Below are positions 41,401 to 46,155 of a stretch of DNA of 64,000 nucleotides, piece after piece (positions within the stretch are counted from its first letter, which is position 1; each line of letters opens with the position of its first letter). Position numbers and translations under genes: made by a program. This stretch comes from Rhyacophila brunnea (Eukaryota; Arthropoda; Insecta; Trichoptera; Rhyacophilidae), in contig JAGYXB010002069.1 in assembly GCA_022495005.1 (NCBI GenBank), positions 2,356,001 through 2,420,000 of the forward strand, read 5' to 3'. The notes below the pieces were generated by a model. It saw nothing but the letters and a program-made list of their open reading frames with translations. It was not told where the DNA came from and searched no databases.

Positions 41401-41523
41401 GGGGCTGAAGCTTGGTGGAAAAAGCTGGGCATTGGAGCTACATTCGCCTTTCTCGTCAGAGGAGACTGAACCGGACCTGCGACCCCCGGACGGGTTGGAC
41501 ATTCTGCGCTTCTCCCGGCACAT
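14248..41523 (-). CDS. nompC: nompC / TRPN mechanosensory channel gene (spliced, whole gene span)
   Basis: This is a TRPN channel: tandem ankyrin repeats, a linker, six membrane segments and a TRP domain. In insects the family is the pore-forming mechanotransduction channel of bristle, chordotonal and touch neurons, where the ankyrin helix tethers the pore to microtubules. I placed the exons from conserved protein sequence, splice sites and phase; all junction phases agree. Reading from the Met at 41523, the joined frame gives about 1587 residues, close to the 1619 and 1732 residues I recall for Drosophila isoforms. It carries ankyrin repeats equivalent to 4-29 of Drosophila; repeats 1-3 are absent or lie upstream. 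Membrane segments are in the 24437-23747 exon and the alternative pore exons. Introns range from 50 bp to over 4 kb and are full of transposons. No frameshift or stop interrupts the joined frame. Identity is very likely; the true 5' end is uncertain. Confidence 0.95.
15165..15290 (-). mobile_element. SINE fragment in nompC intron
   Basis: TTTGACCATGTCGATCCTAA at one side and CTGACTCCAAGCACTAATTG, then AAAAACAATAT, at the other match the SINE body in reverse with heavy decay. Confidence 0.55.
15628..15716 (-). mobile_element. SINE head (tRNA-like part) in nompC intron
   Basis: On the minus strand: GGCCCACGACGGCCGAGCGG, then GCTTACGTGTCGGC, then CATGGGTCCCAGGCATTCGAA. It resembles a Ser/Leu-type tRNA A-box (TGGCCGAGCGG-like) and a damaged B-box. 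Same family as 54784-55041. Confidence 0.7.
15890..16022 (-). CDS. nompC: nompC C-terminal exon, basic cytoplasmic tail
   Basis: This exon is entered in phase 0 after TATGCAG and left with one base at AAAG|GTAAAT. It encodes ARMAKRKRPSLVHLIGMQ, then SARTKAGAKWLSKVKK and TQVAPK, the conserved basic cytoplasmic tail of TRPN. Confidence 0.95.
16219..16347 (-). CDS. nompC: nompC exon, TRP domain and post-S6 helix
   Basis: This is a 129-bp, phase 0-0 exon, not obvious as an ORF because a different frame is longer. After CAG it reads AQSDIEWKYGLSKLIRNM, the TRP helix with the WK-GLSKLI core. HRTTTAPSPLNLVTTWLM follows, and it ends LCK at AAG|GTATTA. The TRP helix lies under the membrane and couples S6 to the linker. 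Confidence 0.95.
16380..17690. other. Intron DNA with nothing recognised
   Basis: AT-rich intron between the TRP-domain exon and the pore exons. AATATTCACAAAATGACA-type words only. Confidence 0.5.
17695..17967. mobile_element. Tigger/pogo-type MITE, copy 2 (reverse orientation to copy 1)
   Basis: TA-flanked (17693-17694, 17968-17969). The ends are CAGGCGGCCCTCGACTTTCG and CAGCCGGCCCTCGACTTTCG (reverse complement of right). The body shares GAATACCACCCTTTTATGTA and AACAAAAATCTAAATTTTAA with copy 1 in reverse. Confidence 0.88.
18992..19206 (-). CDS. nompC: nompC alternative pore/S6 exon, version B (downstream)
   Basis: This 215-bp exon, entered in phase 1 after GATTACAG and left in phase 0 at ACAG|GTAACT, reads VKMNPIVSFELLFFAVFG, then the loop TEQTRIVPKGEQADWTEY, then S6 (YMLVSVIVLINLLIAMM) and SDTYQRIQ. 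It is one codon longer than version A. The loop and flanks resemble the Drosophila form with QTTTEQT more than version A does. The two exons are near identical in S6 and differ in the extracellular outer pore. Confidence 0.95.
19257..19468 (-). CDS. nompC: nompC alternative pore/S6 exon, version A (upstream)
   Basis: This 212-bp exon is entered in phase 1 after GTTCGCAG and left in phase 0 at ACAG|GTAAAT. With the preceding G it reads VRMTPVEAFEKLFFAVFG, the pore helix and filter region, then a divergent outer-pore loop (PDDLNISPESRPEWTES), then S6 (YLLVSVIVLINLLIAMM) and SDTYQRIQ. It is a paralogue of the exon 50 bp downstream, with the same boundaries and phases. Confidence 0.95.
19469..22209. 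other. Intron between cassette and pore exons; GC-richer islands
   Basis: Two GC-richer islands stand out in AT-rich DNA. At 19690-19860, minus strand, a strong acceptor-like tract (CCCCTTCCCTTGCAG) is followed by about 25 open codons. At 19990-20441 there is an open plus frame. A SINE-tail scrap (CCTAATGCAAATATGGGTC, CCACAGAG) is near 20465-20495. No element ends were resolved. Confidence 0.4.
20034..20441 (+). other. Unrecognised open frame inside nompC intron
   Basis: A 135-residue plus-strand frame (starts MDSSESIHSGAQSITVT, includes GVRAAAHIETSKYS) lies in a patch of about 47% GC. I recognise no domain. It could be a transposon scrap, a non-coding conserved island or chance. Confidence 0.2.
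22210..22326 (-). CDS. nompC: Candidate nompC cassette exon in the S5-pore turret
   Basis: This 117-bp segment lies in the intron between the S5 exon and the pore exons. Entered in phase 1 after GTGCATCAG, it reads 39 codons without a stop and leaves in phase 1 at a perfect GGGA|GTAAGT donor, so it is symmetric and can be included or skipped. It would insert a basic, Tyr-rich piece (RRRRGLATDVEWIDTP, then KKGYYTDSYRRKHRQG) into the extracellular loop between S5 and the pore helix. An in-frame TGA lies just upstream, so only this acceptor works; its pyrimidine tract is weak. It is GC-richer than the surrounding intron. Inference only: I do not recall this exon from Drosophila. Confidence 0.55.
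22997..23588. mobile_element. Non-autonomous hAT element, 8-bp target duplication
   Basis: The ends are GAGTGGCGAAGGGTGGAGG on the left and CAGTAGCAAAGGGTGGAGG as reverse complement of the right, both running into TAGGCTGTTAA. The flanks GTAGGTAC (22989-22996) and GTAGGCAC (23589-23596) match 7/8. Internal inverted copies of CCATAATAG/CTATTATGG also fold. A partial relative is at 36909-37137. Confidence 0.8.
23747..24437 (-). CDS. nompC: nompC exon, membrane segments S1-S5
   Basis: This 691-bp exon opens ELWRGSLTWAPWRTMVL. Successive hydrophobic stretches follow: S1 near FFGFIMCPPVWVVF, S2 near YLTSHVYLMILLSIVGI, S3 near EWILLVWLSGLLLFEL, S4 near LAVLLSGMAGVATHVIG, and the S4-S5/S5 region NQFFALSFLLACVQILDF to FLAVLAIFVFGFSMHIVA. 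It ends in the extracellular turret at YFEA plus one base (GCTG|GTAATA, phase 1). Conservation with Drosophila NOMPC is strong through S5. The donor phase matches the candidate cassette exon and both pore exons. Confidence 0.97.
24440..26740. other. Intron DNA with one short dispersed repeat
   Basis: AT-rich. 25905-25985 carries the TTCATTTGAGTCGTTTTTTG / GACCCGGGTT repeat seen at 54295-54330. Around 26745-26822 CGGAGTAGTGTC and its imperfect complement GATATCTACTCCG-like sequence make a small inverted pair. No gene. Confidence 0.5.
26852..27058 (-). CDS. nompC: nompC exon, linker helices and pre-S1
   Basis: This is a 207-bp, phase 0-0 exon. It encodes EKERAKDLISAGKQCEAM, then LLALAAGSDSAGRIL, then FLDVLIENEQKEVIAHTV and QRYLQ. 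This is the highly conserved TRPN linker just before the membrane domain. The acceptor is CTTCAG|GAG and the donor CAG|GTAAAG. Confidence 0.95.
27152..27360. repeat. Dispersed repeat shared with 35763-35985
   Basis: AAAGCTTGCAATTTGGGACA, then TTAATCAATACAT, then CCCATCTTATTACTACATAT, TTTTATGGTTAGGTTTATCA aligns with the later locus over about 200 bp. At 35763 the repeat follows directly on a mariner-like fragment, so it may be the tail of that transposon. Confidence 0.7.
27380..27916 (-). CDS. nompC: nompC exon, ankyrin repeats 26-29 and start of linker
   Basis: This is a 537-bp, phase 0-0 exon. It opens GYNPLHLACFGGHMSVV, continues with GKTGLHIASTHGHYQMV, GWTSLHCAAKAGHLDVV and CSPIWFAASEGHNDVL, completing the ankyrin helix. 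It then enters the helical linker (LVSPAPVDAAAKLSNIY) that in NOMPC structures connects the ankyrin domain to the membrane domain. The donor is AAAG|GTAATA. Confidence 0.96.
28110..28535. mobile_element. Dispersed element, copy 1 (copy 2 at 45366-46155)
   Basis: It shares long stretches with the later locus: GGAAGCTTCTGAATTTT, ATGATAGTGGCGAACCTGCC, TCATTTTGAGGTTAA, CGCTTACTCTTGAAGAATGA, TTTTACGTGTAAACA and GTAAATCCATGCAC. The element at 60321-60761 has related words (GTCTGCGCAGTAGAGCG, CGGCAAAAAAACGAACTA), so these may be one MITE lineage. Confidence 0.75.
28850..28925 (+). mobile_element. Possible tRNA-like SINE head (weak)
   Basis: GGCGGAATTGCTCAATCAGC, then CGTGCGCGCCTGCTAATCG, AAAGGTTTATGAATCGATC has a tRNA-like layout, but the B-box is degenerate and I cannot fold a full cloverleaf. 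It is GC-rich for this region. Confidence 0.3.
29225..29424 (-). CDS. nompC: nompC exon, end of ankyrin repeat 24 and repeat 25
   Basis: This 200-bp exon is entered in phase 1 after TTCTCAG and left in phase 0 at AAT|GTATGT. It encodes DTVRELLTHVPGTV, then a loop, then GMTPLHLAAYSGNENVVRLL. The loop between repeats 24 and 25 is longer than the usual 33-residue spacing, as in Drosophila NOMPC. Confidence 0.95.
29880..31107 (-). CDS. nompC: nompC large ankyrin exon, repeats 13-24, ending at a GC donor
   Basis: This is the largest exon (1228 bp, 409 codons plus one base). It runs from KGETPLHLASKG through twelve ankyrin repeats, with hallmark TPLHLAA-type motifs such as GWTPLLIACHRGHM, GRSALHLAAEMGY, GQKPIHAAAQNN and GLTPLHVAAFYGQA. 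The acceptor is TTTTCAG|AAA. The only junction that keeps frame with the next exon uses a GC rather than GT donor: GGCAG|GCAAGT. That gives GCA G + AT, the conserved 'GQADTVRELL'. The exon has no interrupting stops. Confidence 0.96.
31203..31769. mobile_element. hAT-like MITE rich in CTCGAGAATTC palindromes
   Basis: Left TAGAGTTGGGTTTCGGG and right reverse complement TAGAGTTGGGTATTTCCC are inverted ends. The flanks share TGTGTAA, an approximate 8-bp duplication. Both terminal regions are packed with CGGGAATT / TCTCGAGAATTCTCGAGA words. No coding frame. It lies in the intron upstream of the large ankyrin exon. Confidence 0.7.
32095..32280. repeat. Dispersed repeat shared with 34315-34490
   Basis: GCACCACACTCAGTCTTAAT, CGAGC, GTGTGAAGCATC, TGGGAATGTCTC, CCAAGACTGAGGT and AGCTTTGACTGAGTT are shared in order with 34345-34490. 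Family unknown; a third, shorter piece is at 12357. Confidence 0.75.
32400..32505 (-). mobile_element. SINE body fragment
   Basis: ATGGATGTTAACCATTTGCT, GAACCTATTAGGTCCATACT and CTGACTTCAAACACA resemble the 54784-55041 SINE body in reverse (GGATGTCAGCCACTTGCTCA, ACCAATTAGGCCCATACTCT). Confidence 0.6.
32654..32956 (-). CDS. nompC: nompC exon, ankyrin repeats 10-12
   Basis: This is a 303-bp, phase 0-0 exon. It opens DNHTALHIAVESCKPAVV (repeat 10), continues RETPLHLASRVGGGDRCA (repeat 11) and GQTSVHFAAMHGNLPTL (repeat 12), and ends KSK at AAG|GTATTT. The acceptor is AAATAG|GAC. Confidence 0.95.
33112..33945 (-). pseudogene. 5'-truncated RTE-type LINE with TGATGA-rich tail
   Basis: Minus-strand frames read MQELAEVGNKVGLKINVTKM, then NYIYLGQQVSIDG, then, in a shifted frame, ACETCTLSEREIQKLRVAQR, GMEMCMLGITRKD and FIKSLKWRWAGI. 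These are the RT thumb and tail of RTE/BovB-like elements. The 3' end at 33112-33137 is a run of TGATGA-type units on the minus strand, as in RTE elements. The frame change near 33660 and the lost 5' half make it inactive. Confidence 0.85.
34010..34300. repeat. Dispersed repeat shared with 42280-42410
   Basis: AATTGATAACCATTTGTGGA, TGCGACAGGTCACAATAA and surrounding sequence correspond to 42367-42405 (ATGCGACAGGTCGCAATAA). In the other copy a hAT MITE interrupts it at that point. Confidence 0.6.
34315..34495. repeat. Second copy of the 32095 repeat
   Basis: GCACCACACTCGGTCTTAAT through AGCTCTGACTGAGTT matches 32120-32262 over about 150 bp. Confidence 0.75.
34640..34935 (-). pseudogene. R1/Jockey-like LINE 3' fragment with A-tail
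   Basis: The minus frame reads MTGHCEFAGKLFELGLANRP, then CPCGGEIQDANHILWECLS. This is the C-x-C-G...H-x(4)-C knuckle near the end of ORF2 in R1/Jockey-related LINEs. The minus-strand 3' end has a 10-A run (34645-34654), consistent with a retroposed tail. Only about 300 bp remains. Confidence 0.8.
35220..35318 (-). CDS. nompC: nompC short exon, ankyrin repeat 9
   Basis: This 99-bp exon encodes one ankyrin repeat (GGARSIHTAARYGHVGII then NTLLQKGEKVDV). The acceptor is TTTATAG|GGT and the donor AAT|GTGAGA, both in phase 0. It is too short to stand out as an ORF but is required to bridge the neighbouring exons and matches the family closely. Confidence 0.95.
35545..35985 (+). pseudogene. mariner-like transposase N-terminal (DUF4817-type HTH) fragment plus repeat tail
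   Basis: The plus frame reads VPTAENIDAVNQSVDENPEQ, then SRELGLSYGTTWKILHLKAY then KIQL. It matches the helix-turn-helix module of mariner/Tc-type transposases (ENIDAVRESVEENP, S-QLGLS-T-RILH-DL). The last 25 residues have a small deletion (KDLGLHPYK expected). The downstream sequence is shared with 27152-27360. Confidence 0.7.
36078..36250. repeat. Foldback element, about 50-bp arms
   Basis: Left arm ATCGATTTTTATAAAAATAT, AAATG..., GAAATCCTTTTTATTTA; the right arm is its complement, ending ATTTTTATAAAAATCGATA. Just beyond lies GCGTTTAAGAACCCCTG, a hAT-like end sequence. Confidence 0.7.
36379..36575 (-). CDS. nompC: nompC exon, ankyrin repeats 7-8
   Basis: The acceptor is CATCCAG|AT and the exon enters in phase 1. 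It encodes RTPMHLAAENGHASII and GSTLMHIASLNGHADCAM, repeats 7 and 8, ending PNK at AAG|GTGATG in phase 0. At 197 bp it is very conserved relative to the Drosophila protein. Confidence 0.95.
36909..37137. mobile_element. Partial copy of the 22997 hAT element
   Basis: TTGGCGAGGGGTGGAGTTAG, GCTGTTAAGGTACGACATAA then ATAGTACACACTAAA follow the left part of 22997-23588. The right end is lost. Confidence 0.75.
37139..37630 (+). pseudogene. hAT transposase relic (dimerisation end), interrupted
   Basis: It begins TAGGGCCCAGATTTATATGC, a hAT-like end. Near 37535-37620 it reads, with one frame slip, PVDVERSFSAYKQILTD, the C-terminal dimerisation motif of hAT transposases (compare PVTSVDVERFFTTYKN at 48700). 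At 37631 a CAGTGGCGCACCC element interrupts it. Confidence 0.65.
37631..38445. mobile_element. CAGTGGCGCACC-family hAT copy, truncated at one end
   Basis: It starts CAGTGGCGCACCCAGGGGG and runs in reverse relative to 55338-56187 (shared CCGGAGTGGTGTAGGTCATG, GCCCGGGCTGTGGGGGGCCC, GGGGGCCCGCCAAATATCG). It loses similarity near GGGCCCCTATTAAC. The flank before it is CAGAGCAT; no matching right duplication was seen. Confidence 0.75.
38552..38888. mobile_element. Foldback MITE with about 100-bp arms
   Basis: Left AGTTCACCGCAGGACACTTA, TTCGTGCGCCGCAGTACGTG, AAACATGAGTTCGT...CAACATTTCACCGTGGA. The right arm is the near-perfect complement ending GGGACACTT-type end and TGAACTG. The central third includes TTAGGTTAGGGTTAATC. 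Confidence 0.88.
39003..39216 (-). CDS. nompC: nompC exon, ankyrin repeats 5-6
   Basis: The exon starts after a CAAG acceptor at GCC (phase 0) and ends CAAG|GTATAA in phase 1. It encodes GDCALHLAARRRDVDMV and GQTPLHIASAEGDE, two ankyrin helix pairs matching repeats 5 and 6 of the family. The single trailing G joins the next exon's AT to make the Asp of 'HQDRTPMHLAA'. Confidence 0.95.
39428..39505 (+). mobile_element. Possible tRNA-like SINE head (weak)
   Basis: GGCCATGTGGCTTAATGGTA has a good A-box (TGGCTTAATGG). A GTCAAAACCCCGTATTTGAC stretch sits where a B-box is expected, but it is decayed. Confidence 0.35.
40025..40117 (-). mobile_element. tRNA-derived SINE head, second family
   Basis: On the minus strand: GGCCTTTGTAGTCCAGTGAG (A-box-like TAGTCCAGTGAG), then GGGGACTCCGGGCTTGATTC, then CCGG (B-box-like GGCTTGATTCC), in tRNA order and spacing. 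It differs from the 54784 family. No obvious body or A-tail follows. Confidence 0.6.
40147..40684. mobile_element. piggyBac-like MITE
   Basis: The left flank is TTAA (40143-40146) and the right flank ATAA (40685-40688, one change). The inverted ends are CCCTTTACTGCAT on both sides. Subterminal TGTCGCAAATTTGCGACA and GTCGTAAATCTGCGAC repeat the same palindromic word. It contains several AT-rich open frames without a transposase. Confidence 0.85.
41146..41523 (-). CDS. nompC: nompC first exon found: alternative N-terminus plus ankyrin repeat 4
   Basis: The downstream third encodes RGKIPLLLAVEAGNQ...AQTAEQLK, which is ankyrin repeat 4 of the family, ending at an AAG|GTATGC donor in phase 0. Upstream, the frame stays open for about 95 residues that do not resemble ankyrin repeats (Ser/Gly-rich start, then charged). 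An in-frame TGA lies three codons before the first Met at 41523; a second Met is at 41502 (MSNPSGG). A good acceptor-like site (pyrimidine run, TTTGCAG) sits at 41243-41239, exactly where repeat 4 begins, in phase 0. So two readings are possible: an alternative first exon contiguous with repeat 4, or an internal exon 41238-41146 spliced to unseen upstream exons carrying repeats 1-3. The stretch is markedly GC-richer than its flanks, which favours coding. Confidence 0.8.
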
Positions 41524-41639
41524 CGGAATTCACCGATTGGACATTGCCTCAGGGCGAGGCGAGGCCATTGTCAAAAGGACTTGTCCGAATGCTCAATTTT
41601 TGTCAGAAATACATTTTAATATTAATTTAATACAGGTGA

Positions 41640-42260
41640 TGTCGTAAATTGATTATTGGGGCAGGGGATTCAGATCTGTTAAGACATTTTACTACACAAT
41701 AATTTTGGTCATTGATACGAGTAGAATAAGGACATATTATTTTAAAATATAATTTTCGTACATATTTTTTTAAATGTGCATTGATTGTAGAACTTATGTA
41801 AAATTTTTACCACCACATTATGTTTATACCACCATCAGTTTTATGCGTGATTCATATTTATTTTATTTTATTCTTAGACGAATAGTCGGTGTGATATAAT
41901 ATTTTTTTTTCAATATACAATTTTATTATTAACAAACATATGGTTTTATATTTGAAATATCCCTGCGAGGCTGAAATCAAAAGGAAAATAGAAATGGCAA
42001 TAAATACCATATTGAAACTGCCTCCAACTTTGAAGAGCAAAAATATTACCGTAACGAATAGGCGCGCACAGAAACAGATCCGTACCCCCCCAGGAAGAAA
42101 AAAAATATTTAAGCGAATAAAATATTATTTCTTCATTTTCAGGACCCATGACTGAGGTTCGTGACCCAGATGATTTGGCTGGCGTACAGCCTTCTTTAAA
42201 AATTGGCCCTACTCTACGCAAGGCCTGTATTAGTGCAAGATCCGTGGCACTCATGAATTG
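41640..42260. other. Upstream flank of the first nompC exon
   Basis: AT-rich. I searched the minus strand here for ankyrin repeats 1-3 and saw none. A Y-rich/AT tract near 41905-41950 only. Confidence 0.5.
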
Positions 42261-42411
42261 GTGCAATCGCCCATACAATGTTTGCTTTAATATTCTTACT
42301 AAAAGACATCTTACAGATGATCAGACAGGTCTTAATAATTATTATAACCGTTCGGCCAAGTGCATTCGATAACAACTTGTGACCATGCGACAGGTCGCAA
42401 TAAGTCATAGG

Positions 42412-42667
42412 CAGCGCTCGAAATGGACCGGAACGCACCGGAGCGCCGGTCCTGTTCGTGAAATCGGTAAAATTATCGCTCCATCTCGTGGAAAAAATAA
42501 TTTGACCGTCTGAGCTAGATAGGCCATATAATAGAAAATCTAACACTTATTTTTATGAAATACACATAAAATTTGATAACTATGTCTTCTAAACATGATA
42601 ACTATGTATTGTTCTTCAGAAAACTGTCGAGCGCTCCGGTTCGTAAACTTTTCCATTTCGAGCGCTG
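42412..42667. mobile_element. hAT MITE with perfect 8-bp target duplication
   Basis: The 15-bp ends CAGCGCTCGAAATGG are perfect inverted repeats, flanked by GTCATAGG on both sides (42404-42411, 42668-42675). Subterminal GAGCGCYGG words occur at both ends. 256 bp, non-coding. It is inserted in the dispersed repeat also found at 34010-34300. Confidence 0.95.
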
Positions 42668-42904
42668 GTCATAGGCGAGCACCCGTAATTGATTGTATTC
42701 GCAGATCAGGTATTCATCGCAAGACTCAAAGTGCGAAGTGGCTGTGTATGTGGTATATAAAGTAAATGCAGAAATCAATGGCACTTCGTATATTTCGTTA
42801 AATCAATGCTAAATTATTATGAATACTTTTTCGAAATGGTTCCCCCACGCTATTTTATGTGAGCACGATCTAGTTGAGATCTATTGTCTTTGCGATTAGT
42901 ATAT

Positions 42905-43140
42905 TTTTGTCTCTGAGACGATAATTGCAAGAGGCAGATAGATAGACGCATTTAAAATCTGGTGTGGGCAGATTCTGAGAGTCTCCTGGATGTCCAAACA
43001 AACTAGTGATTCCATAATCAGCGAAATCCATATTCGAGACAGTCGACAATCGATATGCCGTTGCCGGATTCTAAAATATGTTAGACATAATAAATAGCCC
43101 GCAGAGGAAGGCAATCTCGAAAACATCTTCCTATTTGATG
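42905..43140 (+). pseudogene. LINE reverse-transcriptase tail fragment
   Basis: The plus frame reads DAFKIWCGQILRVSWMSKQT, then SIISEIHIRDSRQS and ILKYVRHNK then stop. It matches the I-DAFE-WC-R-LRI-W pattern after the RT domain of many LINEs. Truncated on both sides. Confidence 0.7.
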
Positions 43141-43149
43141 AGGCCGAAA

Positions 43150-43462
43150 AGTAGGGATTCTAATGCCGGTATTCTAAAAACCGGTATCTAGGTATTTATC
43201 GAGACAAAAAAACCGGTTATAACAATCTAAAATACTAATATTTTTGGTAGAAAGCAGAAATAATGCAAAAATATGTTATCTAAAATTAGTGAATCATCCG
43301 AAAATAGTGATAATGAATAAAATTGGGCGTAAAATCTCTTGCATATAATCGACGTCGGTTTCTGTACAGAATTTTCTACCATTTTGGGTGGAAAAGTTGA
43401 CTATTAAAAAATATTTTTGGAGGAATATCGGTGTTTACATTCGGTATTGCAATCTCTAGGCC
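43150..43462. mobile_element. hAT-like MITE with CCGGTAT-type repeats (ends tentative)
   Basis: TAGGGATTCTAATGCCGGTA at the left and CGGTATTGCAATCTCTA at the right are approximate inverted ends. The flanks AGGCCGAA and AGGCCGAA-like suggest a target duplication. Internal AACCGGTATCTAGG / AAACCGGTTATAAC. Confidence 0.55.
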
Positions 43463-43598
43463 GAATGCTGGAGAAAAAAAAACTCACTCCAGATGGATAA
43501 CATTGAGAACGCCATGGGCTTTCTGCTTCCCACAGACTTTGAGTGTCTTTAATAATGCAGAGAGAAATAGAGGAATGCTATCAAACAATCCTCATGAG

Positions 43599-44264
43599 TA
43601 GGGATTCCAATCCCGGGATCCCGGGCTATTTTCGATACCTATGAATCCCGGGATTGATAAACTTAATCCCGAAACTTTCTGGATTGTTTTTTTTATTAAT
43701 TTTTATGGAAAATAAAATAAAAAAACAGAAAAAATAGTTTTAATAACAAATAACTACATTAGAAATGAACTGAGTTTGAATGATGTTTGATTTATACCCA
43801 TGTGTAAGTTGCCGATTCATTTTATTTTTTCACATAAATTAATAAAAATGAGAAATATTGGAAATAAACAATGCTTCGCACTATTAACAAAGTAATTCCG
43901 CCATGATCTCATACTTTTTGCGGCAGTTTTATATTTCGCTGACTAATTAGGTTTACGAAGCGGAAAGGCCATAAGTACACCATGATTTGCTTTACTTTTT
44001 TAAATCTCGCTAACCCATTCATTAAGTATTTACTATCAGAAACAGCAATCAATGTATTTCCAAGATTGAATATATGCAATATTAACAATAAATGTCTTAA
44101 ATAGTATACATTATACTAGATTTATTTTTGACCGATTTTATCAATGTTATTTGTAAATATAAAATTTTTATATTAACAATGGAAAAAAATGCCAATCCCG
44201 GAATTGTCAAATTGTAATCCCGAAATCCCGAGATATGAATTTTGGCTCGGGATTGGATTCCCTG
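43599..44264. mobile_element. hAT MITE with 8-bp target duplication (7/8)
   Basis: The ends are TAGGGATTCCAATCCCG and CAGGGAATCCAATCCCG (reverse complement of right), flanked by CTCATGAG (43591-43598) and GTCATGAG (44265-44272). Both ends are rich in TCCCGGGAT-type words. 666 bp, AT-rich core, no transposase. Confidence 0.85.
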
Positions 44265-44629
44265 GTCATGAGGGCCCGACGATGAAGAATACTACACTAT
44301 ACACGTAAGTAGAATGAAATTATATCTATTTAAATACAAAACAGTAGGTACGGAAAAATAATATGATTATTAAACTTACTAAATTTGCACATTAGTTTAG
44401 TCACTGCATTGCGAAAAATCAATGGTATGATAAAGTTTCAAGAAACAAATATCTTTGCGTTACTTAATAATTATTACTTTTACGAACAAAACTAGTATTT
44501 CTGTGTACTATTTAAAGTTGGGTTAATGTTTTCACAATATTATTAGCGTAACGTTTATTCCGATATAGCCAAACTCGGTATGCAAATTAATATCGAATGA
44601 ATCTTTAGGCGCTTTTCACATTGAGACCC

Positions 44630-45060
44630 ACCTTCCCTCGAGTATACAAACCATGGCCAACACAAGACTGACTGACAGGGCTAGCCTAGGGGCCGGGCGT
44701 ATCAGATAGATCAGATATGCGAGATAAACACAAATCACGAATTTTTTATAACATTACACATCAAGAGATTATGACGTGCAATTTTTCTCTGTTTTATGTT
44801 GATACTCGATATCTTCATAATTCAAGTAGGTGTATCAAAACTACAAAAAGAAAAACGCTAAAAATACACTGAAGGCCCTTATTTTTACCTCTACACAATT
44901 TTAAAAACGCTTCTGTGTGCGTCACATAATATGCCATTACAATAAGCGATAGGTAGAAGGCCCTGGCCGGAGGGCCCGCTTTAGCATGTGGGGGCCATGA
45001 TAATATAAACAGTAAAAGATGGTGGCCAGCCACTTGACATACGTGCAAGGCCCAGGATCC
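44630..45060. mobile_element. Diverged copy of the CAGTGGCGCACC hAT interior
   Basis: GACAGGGCTAGCCTAGGGGC, CGATAGGTAGAAGGCCCTGG and GGGCCCGCTTTAGCATGTGG, GGGCCATGATA correspond to interior parts of 37631-38445 and 55338-57837. A small overlap with SINE-like sequence (GGTGGCCAGCCACTTGACAT) is at 45018. Confidence 0.65.
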
Positions 45061-45365
45061 ACCCACCCTAGGTATTAAAAAAGAATAAATACCAAAGTAA
45101 AAACAGATTAAGGGCAATGCAAAAAAGATAAATTGCTACTTGAGGAAACTACGTCATCAGCCATCAAAGCGCCGAGATAGCAAACCGCTCTCGGGTTTTT
45201 GTATGTAAGGTGGTCTTTCTTTCGTTTATGTTTATACGATGATACTATACATTATAGATTATACTATAGATTTAGCAACGCCCGAAGTGCCAACCTCTGT
45301 TTTTTTCATATTGTATTTCTTATGTTATAGGTACCTCGTTTACACGTGCATGGATTTACTGTTGA

Positions 45366-46155
45366 CAGTAAGTATTATCGCGGCCATAACAAGAAAATGT
45401 ATGGGTAAACATGTATTATCCTGCAATTGCAAGCTTGCATGTATGAATCAAAAAAGTTTGGAAGCTTCTGAATTTTCATGACACTAGGGATTTATTCGGT
45501 CTGTGCCTGTGCAGTAGAAAGATAGTGGCGAACCTGCCGGCAAAAAAACGAACTATACTTACTCATTTTGAGGTTAATCGATTTTCACTACCTGTCAAAT
45601 AGAACCATAAAATGACAACATCGCGTCTCGCTTACTCTTGAAGAATGAGATTGGAGAGACAGTCAGCACTTTTACGTGTAAACATTTCGACCGTGTTTAG
45701 GAAAAAGGACGTAATCCTCACTAAACAATTTTTACAGGAGAGGCAAAAAACGTTTTTTGAGAGTTTGTATTTTAATATTTTTTAAAAGATAGGCACATAC
45801 ATTGGGTGTATGATGATTGATGATTTGGTGTAATATATTTTCGATGTAATAATAATTAAAGAAGTTATTACAGAAAAATCATTAAAATGGAGGATAAATG
45901 CTTTTTTCCATAAATTAAAAATTAATTAATCTCAATTAAAACCTGAATTTAGATATTAATTCGGCATTTGCGGCTTACTTCCTTTTTATAGAACGTGTAT
46001 TTAGTTGTATACATTGTTAATATCTAATTAAACACTTTTAGAAAAATCGAGGGTTACGCCCTTTTTCCTAAACACAGTCGAATTTATTGTCACGATAGTT
46101 TAAAATACGCACTATTGCTGCCAGTAAATCCATGCACGTGTACAGGCGCTATTAT
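45366..46155. mobile_element. Dispersed element, copy 2, with a nested MITE
   Basis: It aligns with 28110-28535 on both sides of an insertion at 45688-46080: GGAAGCTTCTGAATTTT ... CTTTTACGTGTAAACA | ATTGTCACGATAGTTTAAAA ... GTAAATCCATGCACGTGTAC. Confidence 0.8.
45688..46080. mobile_element. Nested MITE, 27-bp inverted ends
   Basis: Left CGACCGTGTTTAGGAAAAAG then GACGTAA; the right is its complement (TTACGCCCTTTTTCCTAAAC then ACAGTCG). Comparison with copy 1 of the host element shows it is an insertion. The target duplication is unclear (AT-rich ATTT). Confidence 0.85.
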
